The notes under the pieces are model-generated. The model was given only the letters and a program-made list of their open reading frames with translations. It was not told where the DNA came from and made no database searches. A DNA stretch of 64,000 bases from Euglena gracilis (Eukaryota; Euglenida; Euglenophyceae; Euglenales), in assembly GCA_039621445.1 (NCBI GenBank), contig CP154956.1:36650444-36714443 (forward strand), in the 5' to 3' direction. The position numbers and the translations under genes are program-made. Positions 9,661-20,819 of this stretch are shown in pieces (positions within the stretch are counted from its first letter, which is position 1; each line of letters begins with the position of its first letter).

Positions 9661-10860
9661 ATGGCAGACGCAACTTCAAAGAAGCACAGCGCTGGAGAAC
9701 TTAAAGAGGCAGCAGCAGCAGCAGCTGGACAACCTGACGACGCGGGTCAACTGTGGCGAACCGTGGCTGCCCCTTCCCCAAAAGAAATTTCCCCCACAGA
9801 AATTTCCAGAACCCAAACCCCCCAAAGTGATAGCCACGGACCCTGGCAGACAGTGGTCAGAAAACCCCGACAGGGGCAGAAGCAACAACCAGCAGGCCAC
9901 TACGGCCATTGGAACCAGGGCCATTGGGGCCAACATTATGCCAGTTACACCAATATCTTGTTCAAGCTGGGCCATGGCGGCCACAACAGCAAGCTGGGCC
10001 ATGGCGGCCACAGCAGCAATGGCCATGGCGGCCGATGGAACAAAGGCCAGGGTGGCCAACAATACCAAGGCCAGGGTGGCCAATTCCACAAACAGATGCC
10101 CAGTGGCAGGGCCAGGACAGGTCCACAACACCCCCCCCATCATTTCTTCATCTCAAACCCCATCAGGGGTACAGGATGGGCCCCCAGTGGCCCCCCAAGA
10201 TTTTCAATGGGCATGGCGCCCAACATCCAAGAAAAGTCAATGGGGACTATCAAAATTTCAAGAGTGGAGCCAACATCAAGAGGGCCAGTGGGGCCAGATT
10301 TATCATCAACAACATCAACAGTTTCAAGGCCACTGGGGCCATCAATTATTAGAAGGGGGAGAACCCCAGAAGCTAAAAGGCTGTCCCCCAGCAGGGGGTT
10401 TCAATGTACGGTGGCAGCCCCAGGAGGATGCCGCCATAGGGGCAGTGGAGGACAAGGGGGCAACCCCCCCTCAAAATTCTTTATCAATGCCCATGGCAGG
10501 GGCAAACAAAAACAAGGGCGAGACCCAAAAAGGGGCCCCTATGGTATGTCAATCGACAACACCAATGACAAAGTGGAGGATCAGAGAGCCTGTGAGCAGA
10601 GCATGCACACACCCCCCAGCCACCTTTAAAGAATGCTCAATCCCCAGGGGCACCAGGGGTGCAATGTCCAACACCTCCCACCTAGCACCTAGAAAATCAT
10701 ATAATTGGGGAAATACATTCCATGGAGGAAAAATGGGGAGACACCCCCCTGTACCAGAGACTTCAGAAAAGTCTAAAATGGTGGTCAAAAAATGCCACCC
10801 CAGCAACATGTCAATTGATGAAAAATGGAATTCAGCCCCCCTAGGTAAATCCCCCAAAAT
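9661..10860 (+). pseudogene. DIRS gag-like region
   Basis: Starts MADATSKKHSAGELKEAAAA and continues as a low-complexity Gly/His/Gln/Trp-rich protein (GHGGHSSNGHGGRWNKGQGG). It has no zinc knuckle; the basic, glycine-rich composition suggests nucleic-acid binding. The reading frame appears to change near 10,200 (from frame 1 to frame 2, where HQQHQQFQGHWGHQ keeps the same composition) and again before the RT, so at least two frameshifts are present. The DNA has internal short repeats of GGCCATGGCGGCCA. The function is inferred from its position before RT. Confidence 0.5.
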
Positions 10861-11576
10861 TGTCCACCCACCCAAAACCCAGAGCCAATCTGGACCTGAA
10901 CCAGGCAGAAAAAATCCTGCTGGATTACGAAAAAACTGGGTCAATAAAACGAGTTTGGGATTCAGAAACCCAGTATTTAATCCCATGGTTTCTAATTTCC
11001 AAACCAGAAGGGGGAACAACCAAATGGAGAATGATCAGCGTCTGCAGAGAATTAAATCAGCAGTTTCAAGTAAAACGTTTCAAGCTGGATCATATCCAGC
11101 ACATTTTTCCAGTTTTGGAAAAAGGCCACTGGGCAGCAAAAATAGACCTGAAGGATGCCTATTTCCACATTCCATTAAGTCCAGGCCTAAGGCCATTTTT
11201 AAGGCATCAGGTGGGGAGGCAGACCTGGGAATTTCAGACAGGCTGCTTTGGGCTAAATGTAATGCCCCAAATTTTCATGTCAGTCATGAAAACATTCGAA
11301 AAATCGTGGAGAAAAAGGGGCATCCAGGTGTTTATTTACCTGGACGACATTTTGCTGGTGGCCCACACACAAAGCATTTTGCAAAGTCACCTGAACAGAG
11401 TTGTCAAAGATTTGCTGGATTCTGGGTTCAAAATCGGTGTGAAAAAGTCCACCCTCCAGCCCACCCAAGTGGTAACCCATCTGGGTTTTCAACTAAACTT
11501 CCAGGAAGGAAAGTTACAGGTGCCCCCCCCCCCCCAGAAAGTCAAAACCATAAAAAGGAGCTGGGAAAAATTGTGA
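10860..11576 (+). CDS. DIRS reverse transcriptase
   Basis: About 239 codons holding the fingers and palm of an RT. Seen in order: LISKPEGGTTKWRMISVCRE, AAKIDLKDAYFHIPLSPGLR, the GCFGLNVMPQIF region, and the active site YLDDILL near 11,337-11,351, followed by HLNRVVKDLLDSGFKIGVKK and THLGFQLN. The DIRS-type palm motif and the recombinase downstream place it in the DIRS order and not gypsy. The frame ends shortly after a C10 run (11,524-11,533), and the next frame carries on with RNase H. A one- or two-base slip in that run is the simplest explanation. Confidence 0.85.
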   Translation: MSTHPKPRANLDLNQAEKILLDYEKTGSIKRVWDSETQYLIPWFLISKPEGGTTKWRMISVCRELNQQFQVKRFKLDHIQHIFPVLEKGHWAAKIDLKDAYFHIPLSPGLRPFLRHQVGRQTWEFQTGCFGLNVMPQIFMSVMKTFEKSWRKRGIQVFIYLDDILLVAHTQSILQSHLNRVVKDLLDSGFKIGVKKSTLQPTQVVTHLGFQLNFQEGKLQVPPPPQKVKTIKRSWEKL

Positions 11577-11586
11577 AAAAGAATAC

Positions 11587-13971
11587 ATGTCAAAAAGGCA
11601 GTTGGCTGCCATTTTGGGTCGAATAAGATGCAATCTAGTGGCCTTGCCCTTTTTAAGGGCTTTAACAGAGACCCTGGCAATTTTTTTGGTGGCAAAGTCC
11701 ACAGCCCCCTGGGACTCAAAACACCCCATTTCCCAGGAAATCAAGGCCCAATTAAGGGAGATAAAAACTCTATTGGACACCTGGGGGGGCAGACCTTTCC
11801 CCCAAAATGCAACCAGGGAGTTGCACTCAGACAGCAGCACCCATGCCTGGGGGGGGGGGCTGGACATCCACACAGGAGAAATCGTGCTGGAATTTTGGAG
11901 AAAAGACTCCATTTTACACATCAATCTAAAGGAGCTCAGTGCAGCAATAAACACTGTGAAAGGCTTGAGCAAACCTGGGGAAACAGTTTCTTTGTCTGTG
12001 GACAACCAGGTAATCTACTATTACCTAACAAAAGGGGGGGGGGGCAGAAAGGACCCCTTCAACAAAATGCTAAGACCATTTTTCAAATGGTGCATGGAGC
12101 ACCAAGTAAACCTCCAAGTCAACTGGGTACCTTCCAAGGAATACGTAGCAGACCCCATAAGCAGATGGGAAATAGACAGGGGGGATTATTCTTTAGACCC
12201 CCAACTTTTTCGATGGTTAAGACAGCAATTCCAAATTTTCATAAAACTGGAAACAGATTTGTTTGCCTCCCCAGGCAACAAAAAACTGCCCAATTTTGTG
12301 GGCAGGTGGCCCCATTGGGAGGCCACAGCAGAAAATGCACTACAATGTCCACTGGACAACATGGGGGATCTTTATGCAAACCCCCCCCTGGTCAATAATC
12401 CAAAAATTTCTGCCCAGGTTGAAAATGTTTCCCCAGACCAAAGTTTTGATGGTCACCCCCTACTGGGATTCAGCCACCTGGTGGCCCCAATTAATAAAAA
12501 TGAAAGTCCCAGGGACCCCCTGCCTGAAAATCAACCCCTACAGGGGTATGTTCACCAATTGCAGGGGGGAACAAATGCCACCCCCCAGGTGGCCCCTGCT
12601 TTGCATGATTTGCTCAGGCAAATTTTGAAGGGGAAACAAATTCAGGTTAAAACCATTGAAGATTTCCTGGGGAGAAACCCCAGTTTAAAGCGTTATCAGA
12701 GTGCTTTTGCACTTCTGTGGGTAATTTTGGAACACAAGAGGGTGCCCCCCCCTGAAGCCACCACAGACCAAGTGGCTGACGCTTTAATTCAATTATTTCA
12801 ATTTTCCAAAGCCCAAGCCCGTAATGCCTATAGTGCAGTGCTTTTGATTCCTGGGTTTGGTGGGCTGAGATTCCACACCCTATTGACCCCCTACAAGAGG
12901 CTTTGGAACCAAAAACTGGAGAAGTATGTGGCATTTTGGGATCCCCTCCCAATCCTCCTGGGGCTGGCCAAGGCCCCAATGCCCACTGATATTTGTACAT
13001 TGCGTACCCAGCTGATTTTTTGCTCACGAATTCTCTGTTTATATCGATGCTCTGACTTGGCACAAGTCAAACGAACCACCAGTGTTTTGGGTAGGGCACC
13101 CTACATTAAAATTAGACCTAAAGGCCAAAAGTTTCACAAGTGGGAAAGGGTGGTGTCCATTCCCCAATGTCCACAATTAAGACCCTTTAATTTAATGATG
13201 TCTTATGTGGCTGCCACACGTTCATTCGTCAGACCTGGGGGCCCCCTTCTGATTTCATTAAAACCCCCCTTCAGGGCCATAAGTGCAGACACTGTTGCTC
13301 CTATCACAAGAGATTTTTTGGCCAAGCATGGGGTGACACCCCAGGTGTGCGGGGCCCACTCCACCAGGGGGGCAGGGGTTGGTTTACTCAAAAAATTGCG
13401 CCTTTCTGCCCAAGAAGTTTGTGAAATTGGCCAGTGGAGGGGGGTGGAGGCTTTTACAGCCCACTATCAACGACTGGGTGCCCAAGGTGCCCTGGAAAAT
13501 GCCCTGGCCCCCCTAATTTCAGTGCACAATCTGGCCTCACAAGGGCAAAGTGCGGAGCCCGAGGTGTCTCGTACTCCCTCGAGGAAAGCCGACCAGGGAG
13601 AAAGGGACACCGAGGGCGAAGCACAAAGACCTTGTGAGCCCGACCCCCCCACCCGAAAACGAAAATTTGTCTTCAAAAGCCCTCGGGCAGAAAATGGGGG
13701 CCAGGGGGGCAGAGGGGGGGCACCCCGACCCTCCCAGGGACAGGAAGTCACGTCGCCAAGTCGGAGCAGCATCGTCAGCAAACTCCGGCGAGGCGGCACT
13801 AAGCAGGGACTCCTAACCCAACGCACCAAAACAATCCAAACACCGCCGGCGAGCCAGGCATGGCCTCACAAGGTCTTTGTGCTTCGCCCTCGGTGTCCCT
13901 TCCTCATGGTCGGCTTTCCTCGAGGGAGTACGACTTGTAAGGCCATGCCTTGCTTTGGTCCGCTTGGCTAG
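11587..13971 (+). CDS. DIRS RNase H, Dam-like segment and tyrosine recombinase
   Basis: A 794-codon open frame. Residues about 75-205 are RNase H-like (ELHSDSSTHAWGGGLDIHTG; LSVDNQVIYYYL; ADPISRWE). Residues 222-280 hold LETDLFASPGNKKLPNF and then LYANPPL, matching the Dam-like segment seen in DIRS elements. Residues about 330-640 are the tyrosine recombinase: LYRCSDLAQV supplies the first Arg, GAHSTRGAGV the His-x-x-Arg, IGQWRG the Trp, and TAHYQRLG the nucleophilic Tyr. All four catalytic positions are visible. The last 130 residues run through the internal complementary region and inverted repeat and are probably not functional protein. The 5' boundary depends on the frameshift after the RT. 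Confidence 0.85.
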   Translation: MSKRQLAAILGRIRCNLVALPFLRALTETLAIFLVAKSTAPWDSKHPISQEIKAQLREIKTLLDTWGGRPFPQNATRELHSDSSTHAWGGGLDIHTGEIVLEFWRKDSILHINLKELSAAINTVKGLSKPGETVSLSVDNQVIYYYLTKGGGGRKDPFNKMLRPFFKWCMEHQVNLQVNWVPSKEYVADPISRWEIDRGDYSLDPQLFRWLRQQFQIFIKLETDLFASPGNKKLPNFVGRWPHWEATAENALQCPLDNMGDLYANPPLVNNPKISAQVENVSPDQSFDGHPLLGFSHLVAPINKNESPRDPLPENQPLQGYVHQLQGGTNATPQVAPALHDLLRQILKGKQIQVKTIEDFLGRNPSLKRYQSAFALLWVILEHKRVPPPEATTDQVADALIQLFQFSKAQARNAYSAVLLIPGFGGLRFHTLLTPYKRLWNQKLEKYVAFWDPLPILLGLAKAPMPTDICTLRTQLIFCSRILCLYRCSDLAQVKRTTSVLGRAPYIKIRPKGQKFHKWERVVSIPQCPQLRPFNLMMSYVAATRSFVRPGGPLLISLKPPFRAISADTVAPITRDFLAKHGVTPQVCGAHSTRGAGVGLLKKLRLSAQEVCEIGQWRGVEAFTAHYQRLGAQGALENALAPLISVHNLASQGQSAEPEVSRTPSRKADQGERDTEGEAQRPCEPDPPTRKRKFVFKSPRAENGGQGGRGGAPRPSQGQEVTSPSRSSIVSKLRRGGTKQGLLTQRTKTIQTPPASQAWPHKVFVLRPRCPFLMVGFPRGSTTCKAMPCFGPLG
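13533..13636. repeat. Internal complementary region of DIRS copy 1
   Basis: The first part (13,533-13,568, GGCCTCACAAGGGCAAAGTG and on) is the inverse of DNA outside the left repeat (9,358-9,419). The second part (13,567-13,636, CGTACTCCCTCGAGGAAAGC and on) is the inverse of DNA outside the right repeat (13,866-13,934). A block complementary to both outer ends is the structural signature of DIRS replication through a circle. Confidence 0.85.
13781..13869. repeat. Right inverted terminal repeat of DIRS copy 1
   Basis: Inverse of the left repeat: AACTCCGGCGAGG, GCACTAAGCAGGGACTCC and GCATGGCCTCAC. The recombinase frame runs on into it. Confidence 0.85.
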
Positions 13972-16900
13972 GAGTCCCTGCTTAGTGCCTTTTTTCGCCG
14001 GAGTTGGCTGATTCTGAATTTGCCCTTCGACAATCCAGAAGAAAGGAACTTCAATTCAAGAACCTTGAAAAGTGAATTTGAAAGAGTTAAGTAAATCGAA
14101 GAGAATATCAAATCAGAATTTGTTGACATATTCAAGACTTCAATGAAAAATGCAATTGCCAACACGAAGAGCATATCTGAACAACGGAAACTGCTGCCGC
14201 TACAGCTGGACAACCTGACGGCGCGGTGAAACCGTGGCGATCCGTGGCTGTCCCATCCCCCCCCCAGAAAAAGTTTCTAAAAAAACACCCAGTAACATCC
14301 ACAGGCTTTAACAAACAATGGTCAGAAAAACTCGAAGGACACAAAAGCCAAGACAGCTGTCATGCCACTACGGCAAGGGCCATGGAGGCCCATATCCCAG
14401 TTACACCAATACCTTGTTCAAGTTGGGCCATGGAGGCCACAACAGCAATGGCCACGGTGGCCGATGGAACAAAGGCCAGGGCGGCCAACAATACCAAGGC
14501 CAGGGGGGCCAATTCCACAAATAGATGCCCAGTGGCACGGGCAGGGCAGGTCCACAACACCCTCCCAGCCATTTCTTCATCACAAACCCTATCAAGGGAA
14601 AAGGATTGGCCCCCAGAGACCCCCAAGATTTTCAATGGGCATGGCGCCCAAAGTCAAAGAGAAGTCAATGGGGACTGTCAAAATTTCAAGAGGGCAAACA
14701 TCAAGAGGGCGAGTGGGGCCAGAATTATCATCAAGGCCACTGGGGCCATCATCATTCTTATCAAGGCCACTGGGTCCATCGCCGTGCTCAACATCAACAA
14801 TTTGAAGGCCACTGGGGGCATCGAATATCAGAAGGGGAGAACCCCCAGAAGCTAAAAGGCCGTCCCCCAGCAGGGGGTTTCAAGGTACTGTGGCAGCCCC
14901 CGGAGGATGCCTTCATAGGGGCAGTGGGGGACAAGGGGGCAACCCCCCCTCAACTTTCTTTGTCAATGCCCATGTCAGGGGCAAGCCAGAACAAGAGGGA
15001 GACCCAAAAAGGGGCCCCTATGGTATGTCAGTCGACAACAGCAATGACAAAGTGGAGGACCAGAGAGAGAGACTGTGAGCAGAACATGCACATCCCCCAG
15101 CCACCTTTAGAGAGTGCTCAATCCCCAGGGGCACCAGGGGTGCAATGTCCAACACCCCCCACCCAGCACCCAGAAAATCATATAATTCGGGAAATACATT
15201 CCATGGAGGAAAATGGGGAGACACCCCTGTAACAGAGACTTCAGAAAAGTCTAAAATGGTGAAAAAAAATGCCATCCCCCCCCCCAGCAACAGGTCAATT
15301 GATGAAAAATGGAAGTCAACCCCCCTAGGTAAATCCCCCAAAATTGTCCCCCCACCCAAAACCCAGAGCCATCCTGGACCTGAACCAGGCAGAAAAAATT
15401 CTGCTGGATTCGAAAAAACTGTGTCAGTGAAACGAGTTTGGGATTCAGAAACCCAGCATTTAATCCCATGGTTTCTAATTTCCAAACCAGAAGGGGGAAC
15501 AACCAAATGGAGTGTGATCAGCGACTGCAGAGAAATAAATAAGCAGTTTTAAGTAAAACCTTTCAAGCTGGATCATATCCAACACATTTTTCCAGTTTTG
15601 GAAAAAGGCCACTGGGCAGCAAAAATAGACCTGAAGGATGACTATTTTCATATTCCATTAAATCCAGGCCTAAGGCCATTTTTAAGGCATCAAACAGGCT
15701 GCTTTGAGCTAAATGCAGTGCCCCAGATTTTAATGCAATTAATGAAAACGATTCGAAAAACTGTGGAGAAAAAGGGGCATCCCGGTGTGGTGTTTATTTG
15801 CCTGGACGATATTTTGCTGGTGGCCCCCACTGAAAACATTTTACAAAGTCACCTGAACAGAGTTGTCAAAGATTTGCTGGATTCTGGCTTCAAAATCAAT
15901 GTCAAAAAGTGCACCCTCCAGCCCACCCAAGTGGTAAACCATCTGTATTTTCAACTGAACTTCCAGGAAGGAAAGCTACAGGTGCACCCCAGAAAGTCAA
16001 AACCATAAAAAAGGAGTTGGGAAAAATTGGGAAAAAAGAATACATGTCAAAAAGGCAATTGGCTGCCATTTTGATCCAAATAAGGTGCAACCTAATGGCC
16101 TTGCCCTTTTTAAGGGCTTTAACAGAGACCCTGGCATTTTTTTGGCGGCAAAGTCCACAGCCCCCTGGGACTCAAAACACCTTATTTCCCAGGAAATCAA
16201 GGCCCAATTAAGGGAAATTAATTTTTTACTGGACACCTGGGGGGGCATACCTTTCCCCCAAAGTGCGACCAGGGAGTTACACTCAGACGGAAGCACCCAT
16301 GTCTGGGGGGGGGGGCTGGACATCCAAACAGGCAAAGTTGTGCAAGAATTTTGGAGAGAAGACTCCATTTTGCACGTAAACGTAAAGGAGCTGTGGGCAG
16401 CAATAAACACTGTAAGAAGCCTCTGTAGACCAGGGGAAACAGTTTCCTTGTCAGTGGACAACCAGGTAATCTACTATTACCTGACAAAAAGGGGGGGGGG
16501 GCAGAACGGACCCCTTCAAATCCATTCTCACACCCTTTTTCAAATGGTGCATGGAGCACAAAGTAAACCTTCAAGTAAAGTGGGTCCCTTCAAAGGAATG
16601 TCTAGCAGACCCCATAAGCAGGTGGGAGATGGACAGGGGGGATTACTCTTTAGACCGCAAATTATTCCAATGGCTAAAACAACAGTTCAAAGAATTTATA
16701 AACCTGGAAACAGACTTGTTTGCCTCCCTGGGCAACAAAACACTTCCAAAATTTGTGGCCAGATGGCCCCATTGGGAATCTTCAGGGGTGGATGCAGTGC
16801 AATCTAGGGGGATTTTATGCCAACCCCCCCTGGTCAATTATTGAAAACAGTTCCGTTGACCAAAGTTTTGATGGTCACCCCCTTTTGGGATTCAGCCACC

Positions 16901-17168
16901 GGGTGGCCCCAATTAATCAAAATGAAAGTTTCAGGGACCCCCTGCCTCAAAATAACCCCTTACAGAGGTATGTAAACAAACTGCAAAGGGGAGAAAATGC
17001 CACCACCCAGATGGCTCCTACTTTGCATGATTTACTCAGGAAAATTTTGGAGGGGAAACAAGTACAAAATACAACCATTAACGATTTGTTGGGCAGAAAT
17101 CCAGTTTAAAGCGATATCAAAGCGCCTTCTCACTTTTACAGTTGATTTTGGACAAAATGGGGGTACAG
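13941..17168 (+). mobile_element. DIRS retrotransposon, copy 2 (3' truncated)
   Basis: Begins directly after copy 1 with AAGGCCATGCCTTGC and GGAGTCCCTGCTTAGTGCC, the same left terminal sequence. It contains gag-like, RT, RNase H and part of the Dam-like region, and stops at ATGGGGGTAC, where the left LTR of Gy-C begins. The recombinase part is missing here; a near-identical fragment carrying the next stretch lies at 61,081-62,266. Confidence 0.8.
14226..17109 (+). pseudogene. Decayed DIRS gag-RT-RNase H frames (copy 2)
   Basis: Gag-like frames at 14,226-14,855 and 14,525-15,232 repeat the Gly/His/Gln-rich composition of copy 1. RT runs from about 15,400 (RVWDSETQHLIPWFLISKPE) through KIDLKDDYFHIPLNPGLRPF (15,622) to the palm motif FICLDDILLV near 15,795-15,820. 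The aromatic residue before LDD is Cys here, where copy 1 has Tyr. RNase H and the Dam-like segment follow at 16,085-16,844 (LSVDNQVIYYYL; LETDLFASLGNK). The last frame ends at 17,107-17,109, with the stop directly after LLGRNPV. Several frames must be joined, so no intact protein can be made. Confidence 0.75.
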
Positions 17169-17592
17169 TGTACGTCCAACCTTTCCTTGATTTCTCACTT
17201 TGGTGCGCAAAAGGTAAAAGTTGGAGTAACAGAAAAATAATAATATAAAAGTTGAAAGCCCTTTTCCCCAATTAAGAGGCAGAGCACAAAGCAGGTGAGA
17301 AAGCCCTATGGGCTACACAAAGAAATGCCAAATGACTTGGCTGTCCGTTCGGACTTCAAAGGAAAACAAATGTAACTTGGAAATCAAGTCTTGTGAAGAA
17401 CAAAATAGAATACAAAATACCACCTGTGGAGAGGAGAACCAGAGTAAGGTTTAGGTATTCCTAATTCAGGCCGTTGGCCATCTTTAGGAATACCACCTAG
17501 CATAGTACTGTGTATGTGGCTCAGGGCTATATCTGGCCGTAGGCTTATACCTACATACACAGTACCATGGCCTTACGGCTGCCTGGTACACA
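17169..17592 (-). repeat. 3' LTR of Gy-C (internally deleted)
   Basis: On the plus strand it starts TGTACGTCCAACC and ends CTGGTACACA, i.e. TG...CA. It matches 60,149-61,082 except for a missing block of about 520 bp. In the longer copy that block is bounded by GAGGAGAACC at both ends (60,411 and 60,929), so the deletion is best explained by recombination between these 10-bp repeats. Confidence 0.75.
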
Positions 17593-17602
17593 TCCCCCTC
17601 CC
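17593..17602 (-). other. Polypurine tract of Gy-C
   Basis: On the minus strand GGGAGGGGGA lies directly before the LTR start TGTGTACC. It matches the GGGAGGGGG tract of Gy-A and Gy-B, as expected for the plus-strand DNA primer. Confidence 0.7.
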
Positions 17603-18605
17603 AGGGCTATGCCCAATTTCCCTACTGGACCAGGCCAGTCGGAATGCCGGTCACAGTCCTGGGGACTGGGACCTGTCACAGAGCCGTATGCGGCTTTTGG
17701 TTCTCCTGTCACCAGGGGTGTGGGAAGGAAGGTGCGAAATAATGCAATAACGCGCAAAAGAGGTTAACCGCTTATGTGGTGCCTACTTATTGCGGAAAAA
17801 GGGTGGAAGTGGAAGAGCCCATTGGAAAATGGAACTGGAAGGTTTCCATTCCAGAAAGTCCCATCCACCCAGTTTGGGGTGTGTCTCTGACACACGGGGA
17901 GGTCTAATTCCATAATCGGAAAAAATTGAAGGGTAGGGTGTGGAAGGAGGGGGCACCTGGCCAGTCATATCTGACCAGGGAGAAAGACCTATTTACAAAA
18001 CCAACTGCCGGCGACAGCGATGTTTTTCCCAGGGGGGTAAAGGAGAGAGGAGTGGGGGGCTGGTCAAAAGACCTTAGATAGAAGTTTTGCTGTCTGGCAG
18101 TCTTATGGGGCCTTATAGCCGAAAAGTAACAAGTTGGGGGCTATTATTACGGTGTGCGTGCTGTACGCTGTGCGTCTTCTTACTGGCGGCCTATACCGCT
18201 AAGGGAAGGCTTCACAGCGCGGCGCGGACACGATGTTGTCGATGGGGTATCCCCAGAGGCGTATACCTCGATAGACGGGCGGTAGCCCAAAAGAGAGGGG
18301 GGCCATATGCAGAGTATAAATACATATTGGCAGATGTGCCTGGGATGGATAACGAACACAGGGCCTATAGGCCTGACGGAAAGGTCAGAACAGGGTCCAT
18401 GGACCTGTGGCCTGTAGGCCTGGGGGATCTATGACACAGATGGCCATTTCCTCGCCAGGATCGTCAGTCCAGGGAGTTTCTTAAGATCGAGGAATTTCTT
18501 ATCGTCCGTCGGAGTTTCTCAAGGACCTCACGGACGGGTCCAGCCGGCCGGCTGGAAAAAGGTGCTGGCTGGATCCCCCCCCCCCCCAGGGGGTGGGGCA
18601 GGCTT
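17603..18605. other. Gy-C 3' untranslated region
   Basis: No supported coding sequence. It contains GGGCCTATAGGCCT-like palindromes (18,360-18,425) and a foldback GGATCCCCCCC...GGGGG at 18,568-18,597. Confidence 0.45.
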
Positions 18606-20781
18606 CTAAAGCCACTGGGGGGGCCACCCAGCCTGGCACCATGGAGTCGGTGGTCTGATCTCCCGAACGTAATCTCCTTCGGGAGTTTCCACTATCTCCA
18701 GTATCGGAGGTTCAAAATTTACAAGTTGCCTTTCAGGCTCATCGACATCATAGTCGGGTGATTCCCAGGTTTGCGTGTACCCATCGGGTAATCGTACTCC
18801 GAGCCTGTTGGCTTCGCGATGAAGAAAATTCTGGAGGTTATCCCAGAAGAAAAGTGGCAACATTGCCGGCCAGATCCAAAAAATCAGGCGGGGGTGGTTG
18901 CATTGAACCTGTGGGGGTATCCCCTGGTAAACGGCAGGATCTGCCTTGCAATGCCATTTTGCGACTCGCGCTCAGATGGTGAATGGCCTTAAGATTTCTC
19001 TTACCCAATCGGTAAATTCCGTCTTATAGGCCTCAGAGGGAAATTCAGGCAACAAAAATGTAGTATCTGTTCGGTTTGGCATAGTTTGTGCCTGAAAAAG
19101 TGGGTATATAACCCTGTCCCAATCGGAGTCTTGAAAAAGATATGGCACTTTGGCCTTGCCTGCGGACTACTGCGAGTCGGACAGCTGCGCTGTCAAGGTG
19201 AAAATCTTTGGCGATTCCGCTTGTGCGGTAGCTGTGTACAGCTCTGAATTTCTTGAACTGATAAAAGTTGATCTGGGACTTATAGTCCTGCTTGAAATTG
19301 ACCAGATGGTCTTCATTTTCTGGTATGACTCTAGTCATGCTGCCATTGGCAGGCAACCAGAAATCTGCCTGTAGGCAGTTGATGCAACGGACAGGTATGT
19401 CCTTATTGTAATCATTTTCCGTCTAGCGGAAATTGTTTATTTTGGACCATGCCAGTAGGCAATCGCCACAAACTAATGCTGCGCAATTGCGCACATATGC
19501 GTCATGGTGGAAGCTTGTGCTATCCGGGTTGCGTGTGCAGATATGCACTGCGGGCATGTCGTTTCGTAGCCTATGGCATGCTGTACATAACCACAATAGT
19601 GGATCGTTTTCCTGGAAATCCCGGACGAAATTTCCTCCAAAATATTGGGCAAATACCCTTGGAGATTTCGCGTTCCAAAAACGCCAAGTGTGGCTGGTTG
19701 TGAAAATACCAGGTGGATCCCTGTGGAACAAGGGCTTGATCCACTTGTTCAGCCAGGGGTCACTGCTGTTACGGATCATATTGATCCTAGCCTGGCGAGT
19801 GTGGAGGGGGTCTACTCTGGACAATACGTCCTCAGTCCAGAATGGCTCATTGGCCTTGGATCTTATCGATCTGATTGTGGGTTTGCGCTTTGCGCCTGCA
19901 GGGGTTGCAGCCACATAGCTGGCCATGGGTATCGTAGGCCTATGGCCTGCTCCAGAGCCATCTCCACCAGGAGGCGGTGGCTCATCATCCCGCCGTCTCT
20001 CAGCGGGCTTGCAGCCTTCGGCTTGTTTAGCCTTAGGCTTTTTGGGCTTGCCATATCGGCGTTCTTCTCTAGGGTCTGCCGGAGGCAGTGGTCTTTCCGC
20101 CGTTGGCGGTGCCGGGGCTGCCGGTTTGGCAGGAGGTGGTTGCATTTCCGCCGTTGGCGGTGCTGGTGCAGCTGGTTTAGCTGCTGGGACATCCAACTCC
20201 ATTGGAGTTGTAGCCGTAGCCTGTACGGCTGTTGAGCTGCTATCTGCAGCAGTAACCCTTTGGGTTTCGGGAGGGGATGCGGCAGGTGAGCCGCGAGGGG
20301 CCAGCACTGCTGATACTGCGGACATCGCCGCGGTCAGACCCTGTAACACACCACCTAAAACACCTGTCGGTATTGTTGGTGATGTGACAGGTTCTGTCGG
20401 GGTTGGTGCCATTGGCACTGCAGGTAAGGAAAGGGGAGGTACCGGAGGTACCGCTGGACGTTCGGCCTCAGATGTAGGAGATTCAGTCTCTGAGCTGACA
20501 TCACCTTCAGGAGGGAGTGGGGTTCAGGAGGCCCTCGGGTCAAATCTATGCTGAGGTTCGTCAGCACAGATGTCCTCCAGGCCTTCCATGCGGTGTCCAC
20601 CCCTTTCTGCCTCACTCTCTTCACTGCCCTCCATCGTTTCTGGTGAAGCGGCAGGTGATGCCGTCCGTTCCGCTATAGGGGTAGGCACAGTGCCTGTTTG
20701 CGCAGTCGCGCTGGTGGGTGCCGCTGTAGCGGGCTGACGAGAAGAAGTGGCGACAGAGGATTGGCTCTCCTGATGACCCAT
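18606..20781 (-). pseudogene. Gy-C downstream protein 2: Pro/Ala-rich, with Cys-rich zinc-like module (unrecognised)
   Basis: Not recognised. On the minus strand one frame runs 20,781-19,045 and is interrupted only by single stops at 20,524 (TGA) and 19,423 (TAG). Then a frameshift leads to the LLPEFPSEAYKTEF segment, and a last frame covers 18,863-18,606. The N-terminal third is low complexity and repeats AAPAPPTAE-type words. Then KANEPFWTEDVLSRVDPLHT and a cysteine-rich stretch: WLCTACHRLRND, then HICTRN, HHDAYVRNC and VCGDCLLAW. This is C-x2-C with later C, H, H, C and C-x2-C, so a zinc-binding fold is likely. After the TAG comes another CINC. It lies downstream of pol in Gy-C. An accessory or nucleocapsid-like role is possible but not shown. 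Confidence 0.4.
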
Positions 20782-20819
20782 AGGGACAAAAGGTTCTGCT
20801 GTAGCCGATAGGCTTGAAC

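Larger units (their letters stand above)
9358..13940 (+). mobile_element. DIRS-type tyrosine-recombinase retrotransposon, copy 1
   Basis: About 4.6 kb. Order on the plus strand: left inverted repeat, gag-like region, reverse transcriptase, RNase H, a Dam-like segment, tyrosine recombinase, internal complementary region, right inverted repeat. This is the plan of DIRS elements, which integrate by a recombinase from a circular intermediate and make no target duplication. The frames are broken at homopolymers, so the copy is probably dead. A second copy begins directly at its right end. Confidence 0.85.
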
